From Nocardioides plantarum (GTDB lineage Bacteria; Actinomycetota; Actinomycetes; Propionibacteriales; Nocardioidaceae), in NCBI RefSeq assembly GCF_006346395.1, contig NZ_VDMS01000001.1, forward strand, positions 2,108,001-2,172,000: a DNA stretch of 64,000 bases, written 5' to 3'. Positions 52,909-60,198 of this stretch are shown one piece after another; position 1 is the stretch's first letter; every line of letters starts with the position of its first letter. A program made the position numbers and the translations under genes. The notes below the pieces were generated by a model. It was given only the letters and a program-made list of their open reading frames with translations, was not told the DNA's origin and did no database searches.

Positions 52909-53856
52909 GTGAGGGTCCGGTCCGTGCTCGTGCCGCTTCTCGTGGTGGCCGCCCTGACCGCCGGCTGCGCCGACGAGTCCGAGCCCGTGGTCGTCCGGCC
53001 GAGCGAGGTGGCCGCCGCCACGCCGTCGTACGACGCCCGGCTCGAGCCGGCTGCGGCGGTGATGGCCGTCGTACCGGCCGATGCGACGGTGCTCGAGGTC
53101 ACCGACTTCGACGAGATCCGCCTCGCCCTGGGCTACGGCAGCCTCAACGGCCGGTCCGAGCCCGCCGTGCTCCGCCGGTTCTGGGCCCAGGCCGAGCGGG
53201 AGGCACCCCTGCTCAGCGACGGGATCCTGCGGGCCGGGGGCACCGACCTCGGCGGACCCGGGTTCACCCAGGACGACGTGTCGTGGGAGGCACACTTCAC
53301 CGGTCCCTCGGGCGCGGGCTACGTCGTGAAGTTCCGTGACGGCCTCGACATGAGCGCCGTACGGCGCGCGACCAAGGCGTCCGGCAGCCCGCTGCGCGGC
53401 GCGACCGTGCTGTCCGAGGACCACCTCGCCGCCGTGGGCGCGACCCGTGATCCGGCACAGAGCTGGGCGGCGGAGCCGGAGCTGAGCGTTCTCGTGGGTG
53501 GGAAGGCGGGCGCGACCTACGTGTCGCGCGACTGCCTGACCGCGGACGAGGCGTTCGACGGCCGGGGCCCGGCCGCGGCCGAGCTGGCGTCCCTCGACGA
53601 GCTCGGAGCGTTCTCGGTGGGCTTCGGCGGCACGCTGATCACCGCTCGCCTCGGCGCCGGCCGGCCCGACGTGTTCGACCGGGCCCGGTTGGCCGGCACC
53701 ATGGAGAGGACCGAGCCCGGGTTCGAGAAGGGCTACCGCACGCCCGTGGTGGGCGACCCCTCCAGCGGGCGGATCGGCTTCGGTCTGGGCGATGCCCCGG
53801 TGGCCGCGCGGCTGGCCCACGAGCGGCGGCTGCCGTTCGCGGTCTGCAGCCCCTGA
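52909..53856 (+). CDS. Hypothetical lipoprotein
   Basis: 315 residues from GTG 52909. Signal VRSVLVPLLVVAALTAGC has a lipobox with Cys20. The mature part is alpha/beta with VMAVVPADATVLEVTDFDEIRLALGYG and YVVKFRDGLDMSAVRRATKA repeats in the manner of DUF3352-like or solute-handling lipoproteins, but I cannot name a family. One Cys pair candidate (RDCLTAD, AVCSP). Confidence 0.75.
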   Translation: MRVRSVLVPLLVVAALTAGCADESEPVVVRPSEVAAATPSYDARLEPAAAVMAVVPADATVLEVTDFDEIRLALGYGSLNGRSEPAVLRRFWAQAEREAPLLSDGILRAGGTDLGGPGFTQDDVSWEAHFTGPSGAGYVVKFRDGLDMSAVRRATKASGSPLRGATVLSEDHLAAVGATRDPAQSWAAEPELSVLVGGKAGATYVSRDCLTADEAFDGRGPAAAELASLDELGAFSVGFGGTLITARLGAGRPDVFDRARLAGTMERTEPGFEKGYRTPVVGDPSSGRIGFGLGDAPVAARLAHERRLPFAVCSP

Positions 53857-53868
53857 GGCCTGCCCGCG

Positions 53869-54648
53869 CTACGCGTCGGTGAAGGCGGCGAGCTCGACCG
53901 GGTCGTGGGCGCTGAAGATGCGCAGCCCCGGGTGGTCGGCCTGCACCAGCTCGCGCAGTCGCGCCTGGTTGGCCCGGCGTACGACGTCGTCCTGGGCCAG
54001 GAGCCTCTGCACGACCCGCAGCACGCGCGGGGCCGTGGGCGGGGAGGTGAGGTCGCCGCGGTGGAAGTAGGCGTCGCCGGCGTGCACCTGCCAGCCGTCG
54101 GCCACCTCGGGGTCGCGGACCGCGACGAGCGTGTGGCCACGGCTGTGGCCGGCCAACGGCACCATGAGCACGTCGTCGCCGAGCACGGTGACCGACTCGA
54201 AGCCGTGCCAGTCGTCGCCGCCATCGGCGTGGTGGGTGGCGAAGCGGGCGTCCTGCCACTGCACCGGGAGGTAGCGACCGTGCTCCATGCCGCGGGGGTG
54301 GCGGGCGGCCTCGAGCTCGGCGTCGTAGACGTGCACCGTGGCAGCCGGGAAGTCGCCGACCCCGCCGGCGTGGTCGAGGTCGAGGTGGGTCAGCACGATG
54401 TCGGTCACGTCGTCGGCCTGGTATCCCAGCGCCTGCACCTGGGCCAGGGCCGTCTCCTGCTCGCGCAGCGCGGGGCGCATCATCGCCCGGAACGCGCGCC
54501 CGAGCCGCACCGAGTGGGCCACGTCGGCGGTGCCGAAGCCGGTGTCGACCAGCAGCAGTCCCTCGGGTCGCTCGACGAGCAGGACGTGGGCCACCATCGG
54601 CCCGACCAGGCGGGGGGCGAAGGACGCGCAGTTGAGGTGACGGATCAC
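53869..54648 (-). CDS. MBL fold metallo-hydrolase
   Basis: 259 residues from GTG 54648 (the open frame upstream overlaps the divergent SURF1 gene). Metallo-beta-lactamase motifs LLLVDTGFGTADV, THLDLDHAGGV (HxxxDH), PLAGHSRGHTLVAV and HAGDAYFHRGD. Layout like lactonase-type enzymes (quorum-quenching AiiA group), though the substrate is unknown. Confidence 0.88.
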   Translation of the reverse strand: MIRHLNCASFAPRLVGPMVAHVLLVERPEGLLLVDTGFGTADVAHSVRLGRAFRAMMRPALREQETALAQVQALGYQADDVTDIVLTHLDLDHAGGVGDFPAATVHVYDAELEAARHPRGMEHGRYLPVQWQDARFATHHADGGDDWHGFESVTVLGDDVLMVPLAGHSRGHTLVAVRDPEVADGWQVHAGDAYFHRGDLTSPPTAPRVLRVVQRLLAQDDVVRRANQARLRELVQADHPGLRIFSAHDPVELAAFTDA

Positions 54649-54725
54649 GGATGCATCGTGGCAGAACACCCTCGCGCCGTGGAGGGCCGCGACCGCGGGC
54701 CGCGGCCCCTCCGTACGCTGGACGG

Positions 54726-55457
54726 GTGCGGACCCTGCTGACCCCGAGGATGCTCGGCGCACACCTGCTCGCGCTGATCGCCATGGGGGCTGCGGTCGCG
54801 CTGGGCCTGTGGCAGTACGACGCGTGGCAGGAGCGTCGCTCGGCCGAGGCCGTCGACCTGACCCAGGACGACCCGCTGCCGCTGACCGACGTGATCGGCC
54901 CGAGCGACGGGTTCCCGGGCGATCGGGTGGGCCAGCCGGTGACCCTGGCCGGCACCTGGGTGCCCGATGCCACGGTGCTGATCTCGGGTCGGGTGCGCGA
55001 CGGCGTCGACGGCTTCTGGGTCGTCACGCCGGTCGAGGTCGCCGATGCCGCCGTACCGGTGGTGCGGGGGTGGGTCGCCACGGCCGCCGACGCACCCGCT
55101 CCGCCCACCGGCAGTGCCGACCTGGTCGGCTGGTTGCAGCCGCCCGAGGGCAGCGGCGCGGTCGACGACGACCCCACCGACGACGTCTTCCCGCAGCTGC
55201 GGGTGGCCGACCTGGTGCAGCGCCTGGACGGTGACGTCTACAGCGCGTACGCCGTCGCGCAGGACGGCGTCGGCGGCCTGCCCGCCGCCGACCTGGAGGA
55301 GCTGCCCGACGCCGGTCGCTTCACCGCGCTGCGCAACCTGCTCTACGCCCTCGAGTGGTGGGTGTTCGCCGGATTCGCCGGGTTCATCTGGTGGCGCTTC
55401 GTGCGCGACGCCCAGGCCGAGGAGCGCATCGACCACCCGGTAGCGTCGGGAGCGTGA
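54726..55457 (+). CDS. SURF1 family protein
   Basis: 243 residues from GTG 54726. Two helices frame the domain: LLTPRMLGAHLLALIAMGAAVALGLWQ at the N-terminus and LLYALEWWVFAGFAGFIWWRFV near the C-terminus, with GTWVPDATVLISGR, GFWVVTPVEV and PVVRGWVA between, the SURF1 pattern of cytochrome oxidase assembly factors. GTGA overlap with DUF3817. Confidence 0.9.
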   Translation: MRTLLTPRMLGAHLLALIAMGAAVALGLWQYDAWQERRSAEAVDLTQDDPLPLTDVIGPSDGFPGDRVGQPVTLAGTWVPDATVLISGRVRDGVDGFWVVTPVEVADAAVPVVRGWVATAADAPAPPTGSADLVGWLQPPEGSGAVDDDPTDDVFPQLRVADLVQRLDGDVYSAYAVAQDGVGGLPAADLEELPDAGRFTALRNLLYALEWWVFAGFAGFIWWRFVRDAQAEERIDHPVASGA

Positions 55458-55789
55458 AGCTCTTCTCGGCCTACCGCGTGCTGGCCCTCGTCGTCGGGGT
55501 GCTGCTGGCCTTCTGCACCGTCGTCGCGCTGATGAAGTACCTGCTGCCCGACGGCAGCAGCCTGCAGCAGTTCGGGTCCGACGCCAGCGTCATGTGGGCC
55601 GTGCACGGCTGGGTCTTCATGATCTACGTCGTCGTGGCCTTCCTGCTGTCGCGCCGGGCCGGCTGGACCCCCCAGTTCACGATCCTTGCCCTGGTCGCCG
55701 GGCTCGTGCCCTTGCTGATCTTCTGGGTCGAGCACCGCGTCGCGGCGCGGGTCAAGGCCGAAAACCCAGAGCTCGCCGGCACCGCCTGA
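55454..55789 (+). CDS. DUF3817 membrane protein
   Basis: 111 residues from GTG 55454. Three helices: YRVLALVVGVLLAFCTVVALMKYL, MWAVHGWVFMIYVVVAFLLSRRAGW and FTILALVAGLVPLLIFWVEHRVA. DUF3817 is a small integral membrane family of unknown role, commonly beside SURF1 in actinobacteria. Confidence 0.9.
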   Translation: MKLFSAYRVLALVVGVLLAFCTVVALMKYLLPDGSSLQQFGSDASVMWAVHGWVFMIYVVVAFLLSRRAGWTPQFTILALVAGLVPLLIFWVEHRVAARVKAENPELAGTA

Positions 55790-55827
55790 GCGGTACCGGC
55801 GAGCGGTGGGTGCTGCGCGGTCGAGCC

Positions 55828-56490
55828 CTACTTCGTGGCGTCGGGGTCGATCTCGACGACCTCGGCTGGCTCGTCCGGCGTGGTGACGACGTGCGGCGTC
55901 TCGGTGGCGTCGGCGATGGCCTCGCCGGGCCCGGCGCCAGCGGGGTCGTCGGTCGGCGTGACCGGCGACGGCGTGGCCGCCGCGGTGGCGGTCGGCGCAG
56001 GGGTCGGCGTGTAGGAGGACTGCCAGTTGTCGCTCTGGCCGCCGCCCTGGAGCTTCTTGGCGACGTAGGCCGCCACGGCACCGAGCAGCGCCACGACCGC
56101 GAGGGTCTTGATCTTGCTGCGCTTCTTGGGCTTCTCGCCCTTGACCTGGGCGACCTTGGCCTCGGCCAGGGTGCGCGCGGCGGTGGCCTTCTCGCTGGCG
56201 AGGGCGGCGCCGGACGCCACCAGCGGCGCTGCCTTGGCGCGCGCGTCGGCGAGCACGGGGGCAGCCTTGTCGCGGGCGTCGGCGAGTACCGGGACGGCCT
56301 TGTCGCGGGCATCGACCAGGGCGGGCACTGCCTTGTCCTTGGCGTCGGTCAGCGCGGGGACGGCGGTGTCCTGGACGAAGTCCTTGGCCTGGCCGTAGGC
56401 AGCCTCGACGTGGGGGCGCAGGGCGTCGACGTAGTCGCTTGCCTGGTCGCGCGCCTGGTCGACCAGTGACTTCTTCTTGCGGAGTCCCAT
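55828..56490 (-). CDS. Membrane protein with amphipathic 11-residue repeats
   Basis: 220 residues from ATG 56490 (GGGAGG six bases ahead). Residues 45-88 are four copies of an 11-mer of the form PVLADARDKAA, following a helical N-terminus (KKKSLVDQARDQASDYVDALRPHVEAAYGQAKDF). A membrane helix is at 127-143, then a Pro/Thr-rich acidic C-terminus outside. The pattern recalls apolipoprotein- or synuclein-like lipid-binding helices. No named family. Confidence 0.78.
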   Translation of the reverse strand: MGLRKKKSLVDQARDQASDYVDALRPHVEAAYGQAKDFVQDTAVPALTDAKDKAVPALVDARDKAVPVLADARDKAAPVLADARAKAAPLVASGAALASEKATAARTLAEAKVAQVKGEKPKKRSKIKTLAVVALLGAVAAYVAKKLQGGGQSDNWQSSYTPTPAPTATAAATPSPVTPTDDPAGAGPGEAIADATETPHVVTTPDEPAEVVEIDPDATK

Positions 56491-56650
56491 GTCGAGCCTC
56501 CCTTTCCGGGCCTTGCGGCCTGCTGCGGGCTTGGGACTCCACCCAACCACGGGGCCACCGGCAGCGACCACCCCAGGTCGGGTGAGGACGGCGTGGCAGG
56601 ATCGACCCGACCATCGTCAGGCACGACAACCGCACACGCGAAAGGGAGTC

Positions 56651-57169
56651 ATGGCGGACCTTCAGGCCATCCTCAAGACCAACCGGGGCGACATCACGAT
56701 CACCCTGTTCCCGAACCACGCCCCCGAGACGGTCGAGAACTTCACCGGTCTCGCGACCGGTGAGAAGGCCTACTCGACGCCCAACGGGCGCAGCGGGCCG
56801 TTCTACGACGGGCTCGTCTTCCACCGGGTCATCTCCGGCTTCATGATCCAGGGCGGCTGCCCGACCGGCACCGGCACCGGCGGCCCGGGCTACCAGTTCA
56901 AGGACGAGTTCCACCCCGAGCTCGTCTTCGACAAGCCCTACCTGCTCGCGATGGCCAACGCCGGACCGGGCACCAACGGCTCGCAGTTCTTCATCACGGT
57001 CGGCAAGACCCCTCACCTCAACCGCAAGCACACGATCTTCGGCGAGGTGGCCGACCAGGCCTCCCGCGACGTCGTCGACGCGATCGCGACCACCAAGGTC
57101 GGGGCGGGCGACCGCCCCGTCGACCCGGTCGTCATCGAGTCGGTCGAGATCACCGGCGGCGAGGGCTAG
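56651..57169 (+). CDS. ppiA: Peptidyl-prolyl cis-trans isomerase (cyclophilin)
   Basis: 172 residues from ATG 56651. Cyclophilin motifs FYDGLVFHRVISGFMIQGGCP (catalytic Arg), MANAGPGTNGSQFFITVGKTPHLNRKHTIFGEV. No signal peptide, so cytoplasmic. Matches Rv0009, which follows the tRNAs in mycobacteria. Confidence 0.97.
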   Translation: MADLQAILKTNRGDITITLFPNHAPETVENFTGLATGEKAYSTPNGRSGPFYDGLVFHRVISGFMIQGGCPTGTGTGGPGYQFKDEFHPELVFDKPYLLAMANAGPGTNGSQFFITVGKTPHLNRKHTIFGEVADQASRDVVDAIATTKVGAGDRPVDPVVIESVEITGGEG

Positions 57170-57176
57170 GACCCCG

Positions 57177-58106
57177 ATGTCCGAGCCCGCACCCGGCGTG
57201 ACGGTCTGCTACCGGCACGCCGGGCGCGAGGCCAACATCCGCTGTCAGCGCTGTGAACGTCCCATCTGCACCGAGTGCATGCGGGACGCGGCCGTCGGGT
57301 TCCAGTGCCCGTCGTGCATCAAGGAGGGCGCCCGGTCGACCCGCCAGGTCGTCGGCCCCTACGGCGGCACCCGGTCGAGCAACCCGGCGCTGACGTCGTA
57401 CGTGCTGATCGGGATCAACCTGGCCGTCTGGCTCGGCGTGATCGCGACCGGGTGGCACTCGAGCCGGCTGCCCGGGCTGCTCGGCCTGGCCCCGCGCGGG
57501 TTGTGCGAGTCGGTCGCGGAGCCCGGCCGCTTCTACAGCAACGCCGCGTCGCAGGCGCTGTGCTCGGGTAGCGACATGCGGTGGGTGCCCGGCGTGGCCG
57601 ACGGCGCCTACTGGCAGCTGGTCACCAGCATGTTCCTGCACATCGAGATCTGGCACATCGCCGCCAACATGCTGTCGCTCTACATGCTCGGACCCACGGT
57701 CGAGGCGGCCCTGGGACGGACCCGCTTCCTGGCGGTCTACCTCATCGGCGGGCTCGCCGGCGGCGTGACCGCGTTCTGGCTGTCGGCGTCCGACGGCTTC
57801 ACGCTCGGTGCGTCCGGGGCGATCTACGCCGTCTTCGGCGCCCTCGCGATCCTCGTGCTGAAGGTGGGGGGCGACCTCCGGCCGATCGGGATCAACCTCG
57901 CGATCAACCTCGTCATCACCTACGCCGTCCCCAACATCTCCTGGCAGGCCCACCTCGGCGGGTTGCTCGGCGGTCTGGTGGTGACCGCGATCATCGTCTA
58001 CGCCCCGCGCGGCGTACGACGTCCGACGATCCAGTGGTCGGCGCTCTTCGGCGTCACCGCCCTGATCGTCCTGGCCGTGGTGCTCAGGTCGGCCGCGCTC
58101 GCCTGA
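57177..58106 (+). CDS. Rhomboid family intramembrane serine protease with B-box zinc finger
   Basis: 309 residues from ATG 57177. N-terminal Cys/His cluster CYRHAGREANIRCQRCERPICTECM...QCPSC (11-48) is a B-box-like zinc finger. Six membrane helices follow, with HIEIWHIAANMLSLYMLG, catalytic Ser in GASGAIYAVFGA and His in WQAHLGGLLGG. Counterpart of Rv0110-type rhomboids. Probably co-transcribed with ppiA. Confidence 0.93.
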   Translation: MSEPAPGVTVCYRHAGREANIRCQRCERPICTECMRDAAVGFQCPSCIKEGARSTRQVVGPYGGTRSSNPALTSYVLIGINLAVWLGVIATGWHSSRLPGLLGLAPRGLCESVAEPGRFYSNAASQALCSGSDMRWVPGVADGAYWQLVTSMFLHIEIWHIAANMLSLYMLGPTVEAALGRTRFLAVYLIGGLAGGVTAFWLSASDGFTLGASGAIYAVFGALAILVLKVGGDLRPIGINLAINLVITYAVPNISWQAHLGGLLGGLVVTAIIVYAPRGVRRPTIQWSALFGVTALIVLAVVLRSAALA

Positions 58107-58109
58107 GCT

Positions 58110-58189
58110 CTGTCCACAGCTGTGGACAGACCGGTGGACAACTACACCGTTGTTATTCGTTCCACAGGTGGGGATAACCCTGTGGATAA
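58110..58189. promoter_or_regulatory. Dense DnaA-box cluster
   Basis: Within 80 bases: CTGTCCACAGCTGTGGACAG (58110-58129, two opposed one-mismatch boxes forming a perfect palindrome), GGTGGACAA (58133-58141), CGTTCCACA (58158-58166, weak), TGGGGATAA (58169-58177) and TGTGGATAA (58181-58189, perfect). It begins four bases past the rhomboid stop. Denser than the boxes in oriC itself. Confidence 0.65.
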
Positions 58190-58227
58190 CTACGGCGGCG
58201 ACGGGTCCGGTCGGACGGCCGGATTCC

Positions 58228-58273
58228 GGGTCGTGTGCCTGACGTCGGTCCCCGGACCGCTATGGGGCACACG
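58228..58273. repeat. REP-like hairpin, left copy
   Basis: GGGTCGTGTGCCTGAC...GGGGCACACG folds as CGTGTGCC/GGGCACACG. Its left 16 bases match the reverse complement of the right end of the element at 58687-58740. Confidence 0.55.
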
Positions 58274-58387
58274 CCTCTGAGCCGGACGCCCGATGCCACG
58301 CGCACCGGCACGGGCCATGATCGCCGGCCCCGGGGAGCCTGTGGATGACGCGCACGCACCACCCCGGTCAGCGCGCACCATGACGCG

Positions 58388-58671
58388 ATGGACAGCACCG
58401 ACCCGGACCGACGACTCCGCACCGCACGCCGGGCGTGGGGAGAGCGGGACCTCGCCGTCCTGGTCGCCGACCAGGCGGGCATCGTCGCCCGCCGCCAGCT
58501 GACCGCGACCGGGGTCGACCGGGACGCGGTCGAGGCCAACATCGCCGCGCGCCGATCGATCGGCTGGTGATCCGGTGCTCGGGTCACGAGCTGCGCCACG
58601 AACCGACCGAGGTCGCGCTCGATCTCATCGCGCTCGGTGTACCGGGTCAGCTGCTCGACTCGGTCGCCTGA
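58388..58671 (+). pseudogene. Degraded AbiEi-antitoxin/DUF559-like gene
   Basis: Frame one (58388-58570) encodes RRAWGERDLAVLVADQAGIVARRQL and VDRDAVEANIAARRSIGW, the winged-helix N-terminus of AbiEi-like or DUF559-associated proteins. Continuing in another frame, CSGHELRHEPTEVALDLIAL resembles the C-terminus of the same family. The middle part is missing, so this is an internally deleted and frameshifted remnant. Confidence 0.6.
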
Positions 58672-58686
58672 CTCCGCTTGGGAGAT

Positions 58687-58740
58687 GGGGTCGTGTGTCT
58701 GGCGGTGGGTCGGGGACCGGTGTCAGGCACACGACCCCCC
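58687..58740. repeat. REP-like hairpin, right copy
   Basis: GGGGTCGTGTGTCTGG... ends TGTCAGGCACACGACCCCCC; its arms pair imperfectly. In inverse orientation to the copy at 58228, so the two flank the degraded gene. Confidence 0.55.
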
Positions 58741-58800
58741 AACCCGGGGCTCACACGACAGGTCGCCCGCCGCCGGAGCGCCGAGCCACGAGGGCCGGGG

Positions 58801-59271
58801 TCACTCCCAGCGCGTGGCGAAGGTGAAGCCGACCGCCATGAAGGCGATGCCGACGACCAGGTTCTTCTGGTCGAGGTCGTTGAAGACCGGGACGTTGGAG
58901 GTGTCCTGGGCGATGGCGTAGTAGACGCAGATCCAGGCCAGGCCGATCAGGAAGCAGCCGAGCATGCCGACCACGACGCCGCGGCCGCGGCCGAGGGGGG
59001 TGGCCGGGTGGGCGGTGAGGATCAGGCCGACGAAGAAGACGCCGAAGCCGATCACGTAGTTCCAGCCGCCGAGGTCGCGCATGAAGCCGGGCCCGGTCGA
59101 CTTGGGGTCGAGGACCTCGGGGGACGGGTCGGGGGCGCGGACGCCGAGGTAGTAGAACGCGATGTAGGCGATGCCCACCACGATCAGCAGCAGGGCGATC
59201 CCGAATCGGATGCTGAGGACCGGCCCCCGGTCGGGGTCGAAGGTCTGCTGCTTCGCCTTGAGCTTGGCCAC
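58801..59271 (-). CDS. crgA: Cell division protein CrgA with two CrgA-like units
   Basis: 156 residues from GTG 59271 with AAGGA upstream. Four helices arranged as two copies of the CrgA hairpin: ALLLIVVGIAYIAFYYLGV ... GWNYVIGFGVFFVGLILTAHP and GMLGCFLIGLAWICVYYAIA ... DQKNLVVGIAFMAVGFTFATRWE. Mycobacterial CrgA is about 93 residues with one hairpin. CrgA helps recruit FtsI and coordinates septum formation. Confidence 0.85.
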   Translation of the reverse strand: MAKLKAKQQTFDPDRGPVLSIRFGIALLLIVVGIAYIAFYYLGVRAPDPSPEVLDPKSTGPGFMRDLGGWNYVIGFGVFFVGLILTAHPATPLGRGRGVVVGMLGCFLIGLAWICVYYAIAQDTSNVPVFNDLDQKNLVVGIAFMAVGFTFATRWE

Positions 59272-59317
59272 GTGATGGATTCCTTCGGGTCGGTGAGTCG
59301 CGGGTTACCTTAGTCGG

Positions 59318-60181
59318 GTGCCGCCCCCCGACCGAAACGACCCCGGCGCCGAGCCCGACGTCGAGCCCGACGTCGAGCCCGACGTCGAGCAGCGCACCCC
59401 GCCCCGCACCGACCCACGCCGACACACCGGCTGGGGCTGGCGACTCGGCACGCCCGTGGTCGTGACCGCCGTCGGGGCGCTCTTCGTCATCAGCGCCACC
59501 AACAGCCAGGGCACCGACCTGCGCCCGGGGCGCTACACCGACCTGGCCAGCCTGACCGACAACGAGTCGCGCGCCTACCAGCAGCTCCAGGGCCGGGCGA
59601 GCGACCTCAAGACCGAGGTCGACCGGTTGACCCGCGACGTCGACGACAAGCGCGTACGCCGCACCGAGCGTCAGGCCGCCGCGCTGCGGTCGTCCGCCGG
59701 GCTGCGGGCGGTATCGGGCTCGGGGGTCAAGATCGTGCTGTCCGACGCCCCCGAGGACGTCTTGGAGGCGGCCCTGGCCGAGGCCGGCAGCGACGACCCC
59801 GCCGCCGACGTCAACCTGCAGCCGCTGGTGGTGCACCAGCAGGACATCCAGGCCGTGGTCAACGCGCTGTGGGCGGGCGGGGCGCGAGCCGTGACCGTGC
59901 AGGGCCAGCGGATCGTCACCACCACCGGCATCAAGTGCACCGGCTCCGCGGTCCAGCTGCAGGGCGTCCCCTACCCGCAGCCCTACACGATCGAGGCGGT
60001 CGGCGACCCCGCCGAGCTCGTCGCGTCGATCGACTCCGACGCCTGGACCACCGGCTTCCGCGCCGACGCCGGCCGCCCCGAGGTCGGGGTCGGGTGGGAC
60101 CTCAGCGAGCAGGACCGCGTCGAGGCGCCGGCGTACGACGGCCTGCTCGACGTCGACCTGGCCAGGCCCCAACCCCGCTGA
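59318..60181 (+). CDS. DUF881 family membrane protein
   Basis: 287 residues from GTG 59318. N-terminal tail with three EPDV repeats (from a 12-bp tandem repeat at 59351-59389), one helix (VVVTAVGALFVISATNSQGTDLRPG), a coiled coil (LQGRASDLKTEVDRLTRDVDD) and the DUF881 core (GSGVKIVLSDA, VVHQQDIQAVVNALWAGGARAVTVQGQRI). Matches Rv0012 next to crgA. Role in the divisome region unknown. Confidence 0.9.
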   Translation: MPPPDRNDPGAEPDVEPDVEPDVEQRTPPRTDPRRHTGWGWRLGTPVVVTAVGALFVISATNSQGTDLRPGRYTDLASLTDNESRAYQQLQGRASDLKTEVDRLTRDVDDKRVRRTERQAAALRSSAGLRAVSGSGVKIVLSDAPEDVLEAALAEAGSDDPAADVNLQPLVVHQQDIQAVVNALWAGGARAVTVQGQRIVTTTGIKCTGSAVQLQGVPYPQPYTIEAVGDPAELVASIDSDAWTTGFRADAGRPEVGVGWDLSEQDRVEAPAYDGLLDVDLARPQPR

Positions 60182-60198
60182 CCCGCCCGGCCCCCGGG

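Larger units (their letters stand above)
58107..58800. other. Decayed 0.7-kb spacer with DnaA boxes, repeats and a degraded gene
   Basis: No intact gene. From left to right it holds a DnaA-box cluster (58110-58189), a REP-like hairpin (58228-58273), an isolated TGTGGATGA (58340-58348), a broken gene (58388-58671) and an inverted copy of the hairpin (58687-58740). Confidence 0.7.
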
